Positions 32,601-44,687 of a DNA stretch of 64,000 bases are shown piece by piece. The translations under genes were made by a program, and so were the position numbers. Each line of letters starts with the position of its first letter. Position 1 is the stretch's first letter. The notes under the pieces are model-generated. The model was not told where the DNA came from, made no database searches, and was given only the letters and a program-made list of their open reading frames with translations. The stretch is from Liquidambar formosana (taxonomy: Eukaryota > Streptophyta > Magnoliopsida > Saxifragales > Altingiaceae): NCBI GenBank assembly GCA_039720395.1, contig JBBPBK010000087.1:297235-361234 (forward strand), written 5' to 3'.

Positions 32601-33139
32601 GGAATGGATTCTTCATTGCCTTCCATCATTATAGGATCACCTAACGTCCCTTAATGTGGGTACCTGGCTGCAGACATGTAGGAGCTACCCATATTAAAGA
32701 CATTACTTGAAACTATCACATATATAGATATCATGGGGTGCCTAAGCTGGTATATACCAAGAAACTAACATGTGAGGTATATATTTGGTGAAACATACCT
32801 GTGTGAATGATGGGTTTAACTTAACTAGGGAAGTATTCCAAGAAACTAACATGTGAGGAGTATGTACCCTAGAGGCAGAACGATTGGAATTTGCTTATGA
32901 AGCAATAGACAAAGAGTTGTCTTCTTACTGTGGGTTAGAAGTCAAGAAACTAACATGTGAGGCTTCTAGGTCATAGTGGGACCCCAATCCCCATTAGGAA
33001 TGAGATTCTCGAATTTCATCAGAGGGTGTATGGAATTTGATAAAATAGTGGGAGGTACCATATGATTAAAGACCCGATCATTATGGATTAAAAATGAAAT
33101 CTAATTCTCTATTTAATTTTTTATATGTAGTTCATAGAA
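29628..33139 (+). other. Long leader of TE-D
   Basis: 3.5 kb without a supported ORF. It contains three copies of a GGCCGAACC(T/A)-GGGTTT-CCCTAGG inverted motif (about 29732, 29879 and 30018), a segment with TTTAGGG-type telomere-like runs and repeated ATGATTGGTC hairpins (31057-31530), short GAGCATGGTGGA repeats (about 32160-32240), and three copies of AAGAAACTAACATGTGAGG (32759, 32840, 32944). Most of these recur in TE-E. Confidence 0.8.
31040..31530. repeat. Hairpin plus telomere-motif repeats in TE-D leader
   Basis: About 3 units of 180-190 bases. Each has ATGATTGGTC-(6-7 nt)-GACCAATCAT (31057-31083, 31235-31260, 31425-31451; the last with one mismatch), and TTTAGGG/CCCTAAA runs of two or so units near 31125, 31305 and 31500. 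TE-E retains two (53443-53469, 53633-53659). Confidence 0.8.
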
Positions 33140-34012
33140 ATGGTTCACCTCAACCCGTTATCCAAAATATTGGACATCAACCGTTTGACTGGACCAAACT
33201 ATCTTGATTGGCTGAGGAACTTAAAAATAGTTTTAACTTCCGAAAAGATTACCTACACACTTGATGGCACACCTCCTGAGGCACTGGCTGAGACTGCAAC
33301 TCAGCAAGAGAGAGATGCTTTTCAGAAGCGCATGGACGACGATTCGAAGGCAAGATGCTATATGATGGCATCCATGAGCCCTGAGCTTCAGAAGCAACAT
33401 GAGTCCATGAAGAGTGCTCGCGACATCTTTCTCCACTTACAAGAGTTGTATGGGGAGCAAAGTAGGACCGCGAAGTACAATATTATCAAGGATCTATTCA
33501 AGGCAAGGATGAATGAGGGTTCATCTGTGACTGATCACACCTTGAAAATGATCAACCATATCGAGCAGCTTGAAAAGCTTGATGTGATCATTGAAGCTGA
33601 TATGTGTTCAGACATTATACTGCAGTCCCTTCCTGATTCATTTGGGCCGTTCATAATGAATTTTCATATGAACAAGCTTGAGCCCACTCTCCCCGAGCTG
33701 CATAATTTGCTCAAGATGACTGAGGAGACAATGAAGAAGGGAAAAGGTTCTTTGCTTGCATTTGATGGAGCTTCTACTTCCAAGGCCAAGCCCAAGCCTA
33801 AGGGCAAGGGCAAAGGAAAGGGTAAGAGTACCCAAGGGAAGAAGAAGAAGAACTTGAAGCCAAAGGGAGGTGTCAAGAAAGGTAATACTGACAAGGCCAA
33901 AGGAACCTGTTTTCACTGCGGCAAGGATGGGCACTGGAAACGTAATTGCCGGGAGTATCTGGATACTCTAAAGAGCCGACCTTCGGAAGGTATGGATCAT
34001 GCTCTAAACTAA
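33140..34012 (+). CDS. gag: Gag of TE-D
   Basis: Intact 290-residue frame. It opens HLNPLSKILDINRLTGPNYL, typical of copia UBN2-type gag (LTGPNYLDWLRNLK), and continues through MMASMSPELQ and LQELYGEQSRT. A Lys-rich basic linker (about residues 215-255) precedes a canonical CCHC knuckle CFHCGKDGHWKRNC (33908-33949). It stops shortly after GMDHALN. In TE-E the homologous frame continues into protease, so this stop comes from a small deletion just after gag. It could still yield capsid protein without enzymes. Confidence 0.9.
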   Translation: MVHLNPLSKILDINRLTGPNYLDWLRNLKIVLTSEKITYTLDGTPPEALAETATQQERDAFQKRMDDDSKARCYMMASMSPELQKQHESMKSARDIFLHLQELYGEQSRTAKYNIIKDLFKARMNEGSSVTDHTLKMINHIEQLEKLDVIIEADMCSDIILQSLPDSFGPFIMNFHMNKLEPTLPELHNLLKMTEETMKKGKGSLLAFDGASTSKAKPKPKGKGKGKGKSTQGKKKKNLKPKGGVKKGNTDKAKGTCFHCGKDGHWKRNCREYLDTLKSRPSEGMDHALN

Positions 34013-36045
34013 ATGTTAGTTTTGCTTCCACTTGGGTACTTAATTCTGATGTGAATTTTGAATTCCATGCAGGATCTAGTGGGAAGCAGAAGGCTGAGTA
34101 GAAGCGGAATATCCCTATGAGTAGAGAATGGAGCAAAGTGTTGCTGTATTAGCTATGGGATTTGCTGCTTGACTCTACCTGAAGGAGTAGTTTAGAATTA
34201 ATAAGCTATCTTGACATTCCAGAAGTTTTTAGAAACATTATCTTTATTTCAGTTTTGCCTAAACAGTGTTTTAGTTTGATTTAATAAATGTTTTTATGAA
34301 GAGTTCATTACTTTTGGAATTTATAGCATTTATCTTCTAAACTACTTTGCAAATATGAATTGCATGAAACATGATAGCTCTAAAATTGAATGCTAATAAA
34401 CCCAAGAGAACAAGAGAAATAGTTTCTCATACTTTATGAACCTTTACTTAAAAATGTTAAGGTATAGGTGCATATACTTAAAGAAGTACAAATCTGAAAC
34501 ATTTGAAAAGGTTCAAAGAATTCAGATTTGAAGTAGAGAAACAAACTAGTAAAAGCATCAAACTCTTCGATTGGATCGAGGAGGCGAATATTTAACTGGT
34601 GATCTTTCAGATCAACTTGTTCAAATAGGCATTCTATTCTAATGGACACCTCTTAGAACATCATAACTAAATGGTGTGTCAGAAAGGAGGAAGAGGACCT
34701 TATTGGATATGGTCCGGTCCATGATAAGTTACAACAACCTAATATTATCCTTGTTAGGATATGCCCTAGAAATTGCCACATACCTGTGAAACAGAGTTCA
34801 AACCAAGGCTATCCCTTAAGACCTATATGAGATATGGAAAGGGAAGCACCAAACCTTAAGCATGATAAGGTATGGGGGTTGCACTGCATATGTAGAAACA
34901 CATGATGTAACCAAATTGGAAATCAAGATAACTTGAACGTAGGTTTGTGGATTATCTTAAATAGAGTTTAGGATACTAAGTCTATTATCCTGATGAACAA
35001 AAGGTGTTTTGTTTGTATGTATGCAATCTTTCTTGAAAAAGAGTTTATTCAAGAAGGCAGCAACAATAGGAAAACAGAACTCAAAGAGTTGTCTAATGAG
35101 ACACAAACCGACATTGATGCAACCCCTGTCCCTGTTGAGACAAAACCCATTATTGTACCATGATTGTACAAAGGGTTAGTGGGAGTGCGATCATATTTTG
35201 GTCCTATAAGTGAATGACGTTCTACTTATTAGGGAATAATGTAGAGACGTTGTCAACAGTGAAAAATTAGTTTTTCACAAAGTTTCTCCATAAAAGATTT
35301 GGAAGAAGCATCCTATATTCTAGGAATAGAGGTCTATAGAGATAGATCTTAAAGGATGCTAAGTCTCTCCCAATTGAAGTACATAGACAAGATTTTGAAA
35401 GAGTTCAAAATGCATGATTCCAAAAGGAGGTTTAATTCCTGTCAAACATGGAATCAAGTTGTCTATAACTAAAAGACCAGATATCAGTTTTGCTGTAAAT
35501 GTTACGAGCAGATATCAGGCAGACCCAGATAAGGAACACTGGGAAGCAGTCAAGGCTATCCTTAAGTTCTTGAGAAGAACTAAAGGACCTATGCCTTGCC
35601 TATGGAGAAAGAAACTTGAAATGGTTGGTAGAACGGATTCAGATTTTCAATCTGACGATGATGATAGTAGATCAACATCGAGGTATGTTCTCACCTTAAA
35701 TGGTGGAGCTATAAATTTGAGTGCATTGCTGCATGTTTGGATGAGTAAGTTCATTGCAAAACTAGGAGTGGTTCCTGACATTGAGAAGCCTTTACTATTG
35801 TTTTTGTGACAACAATAAGGCTAGTGCTCAAGATAAGGATCCACGGTCTCATCAAAAGTCCAAACTTTAAGCGGCAATTCCAAGTGATTACAGAGATCAT
35901 TGGAAGAGATGACATATACATATAAAAGTTTAAAAGAACAGAGATTAAAGAAGACCCCTTTACTAAAGCTATGACCCAAGTGTGTTGGATCACCACCGAT
36001 AGGATATGAGTATGAGATACATAGTGGATTGGCTATAGTGCAAGT
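34013..36045 (+). pseudogene. pol: Degenerate pol of TE-D
   Basis: Remnants of protease (the Asp-Ser-Gly site is destroyed), integrase pieces around 34430-34900, the RT-RNase H connection and RNase H (35414-36030, with TDSDFQSDDDDSRSTSRY). About 0.67 kb present in TE-E (57295-57970, the RT core) is missing at about 35160-35170. Stops and frameshifts are throughout, so no function is possible. Confidence 0.85.
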
Positions 36046-36052
36046 GGGAGAT
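36041..36052 (+). other. Polypurine tract of TE-D
   Basis: CAAGTGGGAGAT directly before the 3' LTR, identical in TE-E (59002-59013). Confidence 0.8.
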
Positions 36053-37720
36053 TGTTAGGATTATTCCCTAGAGCCAATCATGGAGATGATTGTTTAGGGA
36101 TTAGGAACAATCAATTGATTTCATTTATATATGTCACATTTATTATTGATTTAATAAAAGGGCTTATTCTATTATGTTTATATGCATCATTTATATTTAC
36201 ATAATATGTCCATGGAGTTAGAGTTGATAATATGAAATTACAAAGGGTTGTAATTTTGAGACTGTAAATATATCTCTGTACTAAACTCCTAAATCATTAC
36301 TAGTTGAAGGTTCACTATGATGGACAGTAATGAACCATAGGACTAGCACTTGTTAGGTTGACTCTATAGGAGGATAGCTAGTCTCAAGCTATTTGTGTGG
36401 AGACACTACAACCAACAAGTGGGTGCCTATTATAAGAATAGGTACACTGAATGTGACCAAAGATATGAGATAAACTGAATGGAGTTTTAACCTGCCTGTC
36501 AATCAGTTTCTCATTGTTATAGTGGTACAAGTAATCCTTAGACCTGAGACACCATGGTTGTCTTATACATGTAGCTTTAGAAGTTTGATAACACTAAGTG
36601 CAGATCCTATTCAGGGGTCTATAAGGGTGTTCATTGGCCCTACTGCTATGTGTGTGAAGGCATGTGAGTGATCAACAAGGAATCCATCACTCTCAGGAAA
36701 AAGAGAGTGAATGTCTCATACAGCATTCATTGAATATAACTCATTAAATCCATGGGCCCATGGTAGAATGAATATGGAAAGGAGTTTCCATAAGTTCATC
36801 ATTGAGTTGATATTAATGAATGAGTATAAAGTAATTGAACTAGGGACTTGACAGACTTCCATGTCCTATTAGTTCAATTGGAGACATTGTGTTGATGGAA
36901 GGATGGAATTGTAACCTGTAAACTATAACAGAAGGGTTCTTTGTAAATGACTATTCACCTCATTAAGGACCACACCATGAGCCATATGCTAGGTGTTACT
37001 CATGGTTAGTAGAAGCCCTAATTGATATAAATGAGTTATAATCAATTAGGGAATTGTAAGGAGTTTCAATTAGACCCTTAATGGAAAGTGTTCCATTGTG
37101 CACACTTCGTGCTATCCCTACTACTTAATGATGTGAACCCAATGGGTCACACACTGATCATGCTAAGAGAGCTTGATTGTCTATGAGAGAAAGGGCATAA
37201 GTGATTAAAGAAAAGTTCTTTAAGGGGCTAATTTGTATTTGATGCAAACTAGTGGGCTAATTGTGTAATTAAGAGTAATTACACAAATTAGATTAGGGTT
37301 TGGAGACCCCCCTTGGCCGGCCCTATTTGGAGGCTATTTAAAGCCTTTTATGATGTGATGACATCATCACTTGAAGCACTCTTGGAGGCTGCCAAGTGCT
37401 GGCCGAAAATTTCACCTCTCTCTCTCTCTCTCTCTCCCTCTTCTCCACCTCTAGCAACCCTAAGGAAGAAGAAGGAAAGGACAACTTGCTCAAGCTAGGT
37501 GTGGATACTGTTGGAGGCAGTGCACTTGGACTGCTCAATCAAAAGACAAAGCTTGGAGCATAAAGGAGAAGACTTGTTCAACTGTAAGTACCCTAACTCT
37601 CTTGGTAGTTAGGTTTATGGTTTTTGTATTAAGCATAATTAAGATTCATGGGTTTGGGAATCATAGGAAAAATTTAAAATTCCGCCTTTGTATTTTTCCT
37701 CTCTAGTTTGATTCCCAACA
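36053..37720 (+). repeat. 3' LTR of TE-D
   Basis: 1668 bases, about 98-99% identical to the 5' LTR. The CT run is two bases longer. Confidence 0.95.
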
Positions 37721-38122
37721 AATAAAGCCTAATTGAAGTTAAATGAGAGAAAATTGAGTGGGTCTTATGAGTCAATTTGAGCAAACCAAGAAAGGGTCTT
37801 TTAGCCAACCCGAATTGATGAGTTGAATTGATCTTAAACCATTAGTTCATGAAATTGAACCTATATATAGACTCTATGTAGTCGTATAAACTCAAGGGAA
37901 TGACTCGGGATTCATTCCAAAGTGAAATGGAAAATATATGGCTTAAAAGACGATTATGCCCTTAAAGTCGCAAAAGTTCTTATTGACTATCGAAATGAAC
38001 TCCAAATCACTTCAAAATTCATACACATGATATTCAATGCCATAGAAACTCAATGCAAAAGAACTCAAAATCCTACATGAAATGATGAATCCTAGCTAAG
38101 GTGACAAAAATGGGGTGTAATA
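37721..38122 (-). repeat. TE-B 3' LTR fragment after TE-D, ending at the internal border
   Basis: Continues the LTR alignment from 27948. It ends GGGGTGTAATA where TE-A has GGGGTGTGACA, followed by the same polypurine tract (38123-38137). Confidence 0.85.
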
Positions 38123-38470
38123 GAAGCCCCTCATTGGTGAACAAGTTTCACTTGTGAGCCAATGATAAAAGAACAACCCATTTTTGTTTGATGGATTAAT
38201 TTCATTAATACTAACAAACTCAAATGGAACCATAAGGATAGACTTCGTCATATCCAAGCACGTGCTGATTTCATCGAAGCAAATGATTGATTGAATTTCA
38301 ATGCATGCCAATATTCGTTGGTGCGCTCATGTGAATGCCTTTACCATGCACTAATTGCATTAGTGATATCCACATAGTCTTCTCATGATGCAAAGCTAGT
38401 TTCACTAGTGTATCATAAGGTATCCTACCAATTTCATTGGAAATTCTCAAAACAAGTTATTTCATAACAA
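38123..38470. other. TE-B 3' region next to the LTR
   Basis: Polypurine tract (38123-38137), then sequence matching TE-A 2506-2600 before the two elements diverge. No gene. Confidence 0.7.
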
Positions 38471-39360
38471 GTAAACTCATAGGTCATCATTTCATGTGAA
38501 ATTATCATTATCACATGATACGAAATTGAATTGAATGTCCATCAATTCAAGACCAAGCTCTTTTCATGCCAATTTCATTAGGAATTCTCAAAGATAGTGA
38601 GTTATTTCATAACTCATGAATCATTATTTCATGTGAAGTTATCATTATCACATGATTTTATGCCACCTTCAGTAGAAATATCAAAGATAATGAGTTATTT
38701 CATAACTCATGAATCATCATTTCATGTGAAGTTATCATTATCACATGATTTTATGCCACTTTTAGTGGAAATAGCAAAGCTAGTGAGTTATTTCATAACT
38801 CATGAATCATCATTTTATGTGAATTTATCATTATCAAAGTTCATTTCATGCCAGTGGAAATAGCAAAGATAGTGAGTTATTTCATAACTCATGAATCATC
38901 ATTTTATGTGAATTTATCATTATCACAAGTTCATTTCATGCCAATTTCATTGGGAATATAACTAGCATGATTATAGATCATCATTTCATGTAAAATTATC
39001 TTTATCACATGATATGAGATCCAATTGAAAGTCAATTGATTCAAAATCAAGCTTATGTCATGTCATTTCATGTGAAATTATCTTTATCACATGATATTGA
39101 TTTGAATTGAAAGTCAATCAATTCAAAATCAAGCATATCTTATGTCATTTCATTTGAAATTATCTTTATCACATGATATGAAATTGAATTGAAAATCAAC
39201 AAAGTGCATTTCATGCTAATTTCATAAAGATAGCAAGTTATTTCATAACTAGCATAACTCATGGATTGTCATTTCATGTGAAATTATCTTTATCACATGA
39301 TTATCATGTCATTTCATGTGAAATTATCTTTATCACATGATATGATATCACCATCATCAT
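38471..39360. repeat. ~93- and ~83-bp tandem repeats in TE-B 3' region
   Basis: GTTATTTCATAACTCATGAA recurs at 38601, 38694, 38787 and 38876 (period 93, 93, 89). A related unit with ATTTCATGTGAAATTAT...TTTATCACATGAT follows to about 39350. The arms TCATGTGA/TCACATGA form a hairpin in almost every unit. It occupies the same place as the 80-bp array of TE-A but has no sequence similarity to it. Confidence 0.88.
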
Positions 39361-39613
39361 ATAGAGAATTGAATTTCAAGGCTTGAAAATCAATCCATTC
39401 GAAACCAAGCTCAATTCATGAGAAAGCTATTTATCATAGCCATAACAAATTCTCGTTATGTGGGTAAATACACTCAACCCAAGATTCGAAAATTTCATTA
39501 AGAATCGATAAACTTGGGGAATATATTCAACCCATAACTCAAAAAGTGATCATCAAGTCAATTTGGAGAAGATTAGAGGTTGCAAGCATGCGAGACGGGG
39601 TGAACAGGCAAAG

Positions 39614-39728
39614 CGGGCTAGGATGACCATCTTTCTTTAGACGGTCAGTCATCCAAGCCAAGATAGCTAACCGTCCAGGGGGGGACAGTTACCCGAGCCC
39701 ACCAAGGAAAAAATCTGGGTTTATAAAA
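39614..39728 (+). promoter_or_regulatory. Promoter of TE-B PMD gene: GC module plus TATA
   Basis: Diverged GC-rich module (39614-39700, with GATGACCATC and ACAGTTACCCG arms), then TATAAAA at 39722-39728, about 255 bases before the ATG. The CT-rich leader GAGAGTTTCTCTCT is shared with TE-A. Confidence 0.6.
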
Positions 39729-39982
39729 CCCATGCTTGCACACTCATTCTCACACTCTCTCAACCTGAAAATTAGAGAGTTTCTCTCTCCAAACTCTCAA
39801 CCCATCTTCTTAAATCCTCATTCTCTCATTCCCATTTCAAAAACACTCATTCCCAACAACTCATGCACGTCAAATAACAACAAACCAAGCCCATTTAACA
39901 ATCAAAGAACCAAATTCACATCATCTTTTGAAATCAAACCAAATCAAACCCATTTTTCACAAACCCAACTCCATCATCAAGA

Positions 39983-42619
39983 ATGTCATCTAGCAAAGAC
40001 TCAAGCACCAAGTATCCATCCTATGGGGTCAAAAGCAAGTACAAGGCACCACTCTATGATGACCCACAAGATAGGGTGTTGCTTAAACCCGATAAGCATC
40101 TTTCATTTCTCCATTCCCAACAAGAAGTAAGTTTACCCAACTTAACACTTTTCTTTTGAATCTTTCGATTCTATTGATGAAATTGCATTCCCATTTACTT
40201 CTTTTGAATACCCCTTGTGTTGTTGAGTGATATCCCTTGATTTGGCAAGGATTGAACATGCAAATCCTTTTCATTTGAAAGCTTGAAAAATGCCACCCAC
40301 CAAGCGTTTGATAAAATGCCCAAGTGAAATAAAGGTGTTCAATCTTTACCAAATCAATGTATATCAACAAATAAACACTTGAGTGAGTAATATGCTATGA
40401 TTTAGCAAGGATTGAACGTATAAAATTCTTTTGTTTCAAAGCTTGGGAAGTGTCACCCACCAAGTGTTCGATAAAATGCCCAAGTGATAAAAAAGTGTTC
40501 AATCCTTGCCAAATTAAGGCATATGAACAAGTAAACTCATAAACATTCATTAGCAATTCATTTCATGAATAAAAATAACTTTTTGACACCTTTTAGAAAG
40601 CAATTTGAAACCAATTGCTAGTATAAGCTTATTATTTCCATGTTCTCTCAACTAACTCTTAAGGTATTTTCAACGACCATAGCCCAACTTTCAGGACATG
40701 CTCATTAGGTCCTCTATAAAAGGACTTATTGAATGGTGGCAGAACATAGAGAATTTCCAACCCATAGCCAAGAGCCATGTTGAAAAGACCGATTTTGGTC
40801 CACTTCTAGATTCCTTGTGGAATGATCAATGTGATAGGCGAGCCTTGCTAGCCTTGTCTAAATTATGGTGGGACACTACCAACACATTCCACTTCAGTTT
40901 TGGGGAGATGACTTTAACCCCCAAGGACTTTACCATGATCACAGGCTTGAGCATTAAGGGCAAGAGCCTGGAATTTTATGAGGATGCATCCACAGATGAG
41001 GATTATCTCCTAGCCTACCTTGGAATGGAAGTTGAGGTAATCAAGAAAACGGTGCATCGTACCTGGCTTTTTAACAAATTTGCAAAGCAAAGGGAGAGCA
41101 CGGGTGTGAGCCCCAATTGCATTACAAAGGCGTTCCTTCTTTACATGATCTCATGCACATTCTTTGCCGGTACAGGCGACCTAGCCCTTTTGGGTCTTCT
41201 TGCAAGCATGGAAGATGTTGGCAAGATTGGAAAATTCAATTGGGGAGGGGCTGCTCTAGCCATCATGTACCAAACAATGTGTGACATGTCTCGCGGCGTT
41301 ACAAAGGACTTTGGAGGGATGCTTTTTGTTTAGGAGGTAATAGTACTTCCCTTTTATTTCCTTTCACCTTTTTGTATATTTTCTTTTCTTTTTGACTCTT
41401 CTTTCAACTCTTAACAGGTCTGGTGTTATGAATACTTCAACCTATGCCGCCTATCTCTTGCTGAGGAAACCATAGAATGGCCTACCCTCAAGAATTACTC
41501 TCCCACTTATGTGTCCTTTTGGGCAGCAAACCGTTATGATTACGCCTATGCTAGAGCTCACCTAGCAAGCCTAACAGCTGACATGGTGAAATTATCTCCT
41601 TATTCTTTTCTTCTCTTTTTACTTCCAATTACTTATTTTGGATTTTTGAACAGATCGAATGGGATCCCTGGAAGATATGGGTGCCAATGCTACCCAAGTG
41701 ATGCATTCCTAGCTTAGTGTTGACTGGCAAGAAGGTGCTTTTAGAAGGCCCCGTGGGCAGTTACTGGTACTTAGGGGAATGAGTCTTGTGACAAGTCATA
41801 GGTGATGTGAATGCAACTGTGACCCCAATGCTACCACCATGAAACATGAGGCATGCTAACTCGATGGAGGAGGATGAGTTGTGGGATGCTTTGAGGGGTT
41901 GGGATGCTGAGGAGTACACTTCTCCCAACATTGTGTACGACACTTTCTGCCACAAATATCTGATGAGACCCAGGATGACTGGCCTCCATCCTCAAGGGGT
42001 AAGTCTTTGATGCTTTCATTGCCTTTCCTTTTGATAGAGACTTTATTTAATGGGTGAACACTTTTAGGGTTGACGAGCAAGAGGGCATAGCTCGACAGTG
42101 GGCTCAGGAATAGGGGTGATTCATGGTTCTGAAGAGGATGAAATGGAGGAGGATCGGTTACCTGCCCTTGCCTCGGCCTAATTGGTCCATAGATTTGTGT
42201 TGCGGGTCGGACTTTGTCAAGACTGCCATCACCCATCCCGCTTTTGATGAATCCCCTAGGATCGACCCAAGTCGAGAACAGGTGAGTTTCTCTTTATGGG
42301 TATTTCCTTTTTGACATTACCTTCAATTTAATCTTATTGATTATCCTAGGTGCTTGCGGCATATGCCCAAGGGTTCATTGATCTTAGCGAGGGCTTAGCC
42401 AAATCCATGGTGGAAGCCCGTTTGGATGTCGTAGTAAGTGTTCAACCTACTTAAATTCTCTATTTGAAGTTTTCAACCCACCCTATTCTCATACTTAGTT
42501 TCTTTGCAACAGACTTCGTCATTACAGCCGCCTCCATCAATGCGCCCTCCTAGAGCACCTCTTGGGGGTCTTGACGGAGATGGGCCAAGCCACAAAAGAA
42601 GCTCTGGGACTCGTTGAGT
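39983..42619 (+). pseudogene. Plant mobile domain (PMD) gene carried antisense in TE-B
   Basis: Same gene as 4354-6866. Exons: 39983-40126, 40695-41336, 41418-41585, 41654-41998. The sizes 144, 642, 168 and 345 bases match TE-A except for its damaged exon 2 start. All introns have GT/AG ends (GTAAGT, GTAATA, GTGAAA, GTAAGT donors). PMD signature: WWDTTNTFHFSFGEMTLTP, DFTMITGLSIKGK. Damage: TAG for Trp at 41331-41333, a TGA and other changes in exon 4 around 41700-41850. Later exon-like blocks: PAFDESPRIDPSREQ before a GTGAGT (about 42282) and an exon beginning VLAAYAQGFIDLSEGL (about 42352). Role unknown. Confidence 0.8.
40695..41336 (+). CDS. PMD gene exon 2 (TE-B), PMD core
   Basis: Acceptor TTTCAG, donor GTAATA, 214 codons. 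It is open up to a TAG for Trp in the penultimate codon. It begins DMLIRSSIKGLIEWW and ends FGGMLFV-stop-E. Confidence 0.8.
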
Positions 42620-43117
42620 TTAGTTACCTCTTTGTTGGGATTATAAAAACAATGAACAATGGCTATCTTTTTGCATTTTATGCTGTGTTCTGTAATTGCA
42701 ACCTTTGAACCACTTTCTTAACCCTTAGTATGGATACTTGTGGTGCTTCTTAGAACCTATCATGATGATGTTGTGATGCCTTTCTTATGAAAATTTGAGT
42801 CAATGTGAGCTTACAGGAATTAAAACGGCCTAAAAAGGCCATCCGAAAACGAAAATAGGCAAAACCAGGTGAAATAAGGTGAAACAAGGTGGAGGCTCGG
42901 GTGACCATCCAGTCCCGGACGGCTAGCTGTCTGGGCCTAGATGGCTGACTGTCCAGCCCCAGACGGTTGCCCAAGGTCAACACGTTTTTTCGCGATTTTT
43001 CAGGAATTTTTCTATTTTGACGATTCTACTTCTTTCAGGACTCGATTTTGTGACTTTTTCCCTATAAAAACACATGAGGGAAGCCTTCTAGCTCACCTAT
43101 TTTTATTGAAAATAATT
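42620..43117 (+). promoter_or_regulatory. Intergenic region and promoter of second cargo gene (TE-B)
   Basis: GC-rich module at 42891-42979 (CGGGTGACCATCC ... GACGGTTGCCC) and TATAAAA at 43063-43069, about 50 bases before the ATG at 43118. The spacing is the same as in TE-A. Confidence 0.6.
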
Positions 43118-44385
43118 ATGGAAGCCTTGGATGGATTTTTAAGAGGGTTTTTGGCAGTCATGGCTACCAAAGACAAAACTGAGTTTAAGTGCTTTGGCTT
43201 GGAACTATTGCTCTTTATAAGGCATATGAAGCTCGAAACGACTCTTTTCACTGCTGCTACGTATTTTTGGGATCCTCAAATCCATGTCTTTTGATTCAAT
43301 TATGAAGAATTATGCCCAACTATGTAGGAGTTTCACTCGCAAGACCATTCGTCCTTCCTACACCTCGCTCGAATTACCTTGCTTCTTTCTCAGACTTTCT
43401 TGGCATTCCTCATAAGGACGAAACGATATTTGTAAAGGTTCATATGGTGGACTTAATAAAGTTAGAAACCTCTTTCTTAGCTCATGATAGCAAAGGTACT
43501 CTGATTTTCACCCTTCAACTTCAGCGTGCACTTGCTTTTTGTTTAATTGGTCGCTTTCTTATCTTCACCGGCACTCTTCAAGCCCCTATTCAAATATGTG
43601 AGTTGATTTCCCCTCTTCTCAAGTGACATAACATTATTCCTTTGGTATTAGCTGAAACCCTGAATGGTTTAGATAAGGTTCATGGCAACCCTAAAGCATT
43701 TTTAGGAGGTAGCCCCTTTTTATTGCAAATGTGGCTACTCGAACGCTTGAACTTTTTATCCCCTACCACTATCAATCAATATAAGCCCCAGCACTTTTGT
43801 CTTCGCCGAGTTGAACTCCCTGGGCCATTCTCTTTAAGAGATTGGTTAGGTTATTTTCAAACATTGTTATGGCGGAACATCAAATGGTACGTCTTTATAT
43901 GGGGGTGTAAAGAACAAGTACTTTTTCGAACCTCAGAGTGTGCTTTTGTCAAACTCATAGGGCTGAGATCGACTTCCTTCTATTGTACCTCAAGAATTCT
44001 TCACCAGATGGGAGCCATGCAAACCATACCGTCCTTAACAGGACCTTATTGCTCTGTGGAACCTATCGGTCTTACTATGGTTAAGTGGGCGAGGACTCAC
44101 TAGCCTACAGACCTGAAATTGACTTGAATTGCCAACACTGAAAGACCTTTCAAGATGAGTCAAGAATATAAGCAATGGTTGAAGGATGATTTGGGTGAAA
44201 GGGAAGCTTCCCGCAGAGAAAGAATTTACGACCTCATCAGGGACACTGGACTTGGACTTTGCAGAGAAGACATTCTTGAAGCAATGGAGGCAGCACACGA
44301 CCACGACTTACAAAAGAAAAGGAGACTTGAGAGAGAAAGAAAGAAGATAGATAAAACGACTCTGAAGAAACTCAAGAGAACTTAA
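43118..44385 (+). pseudogene. DUF7745-like protein gene carried antisense in TE-B
   Basis: Homologue of 7338-8624. It starts MEALDGFLRGFLAVM and ends in the same Lys/Arg/Glu-rich tail (KKRRLERERKK). Damage differs from TE-A: TGA at 43292-43294 after DPQIHVF, a nearby TAG and frameshift, TGA at 43624-43626, and a TAG near 44101. It is intact over WRNIKWYVFIWGCKEQ and HQMGAMQTIPS, where TE-A has three stops. Function unknown; the family call is tentative. Confidence 0.62.
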
Positions 44386-44687
44386 AGAGTCAAGAAATAG
44401 AATATCTATGGCATATCAATAGCTCTTTTACTTAACACCAATAAATTGCTATGTTAAACAATTAGTTTCAAATGAATTGCCAATAATAATTTACTTTTGA
44501 GAATTTGTTGTGATTGTGTTGTTTGGAACGCACCCAAAGTAACTTTATGGGTTGCCCACGTATCCCCATTTTTCTTTTCCTTCTTCTTCTTCTTTTTTTT
44601 TTTCTTCCTTGGGGAATTAGGTCCTCGTAGTTCAAGTGCCTTAACTTTTGCCTAGGCCATCCTTACAGGTTTTCAGCCTGGCAGGCT
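44386..44687. other. Spacer between DUF7745-like gene and integrase (TE-B)
   Basis: Same content as 8625-8957: bipartite motif halves at about 44550-44567 and 44611-44633 on the minus strand, separated by a pyrimidine tract. Confidence 0.6.

Larger units (their letters stand above)
27949..37720 (+). mobile_element. TE-D: Ty1/copia element with intact gag, gutted pol
   Basis: 9.77 kb, target-site duplication AATAA (27944-27948, 37721-37725). LTRs 27949-29614 and 36053-37720 (TGTTAGGATTA...CCCAACA), roughly 20 differences by eye. Initiator-Met primer site, a 3.5-kb non-coding leader, an intact gag ORF and a degenerate pol lacking most of RT. Confidence 0.95.
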
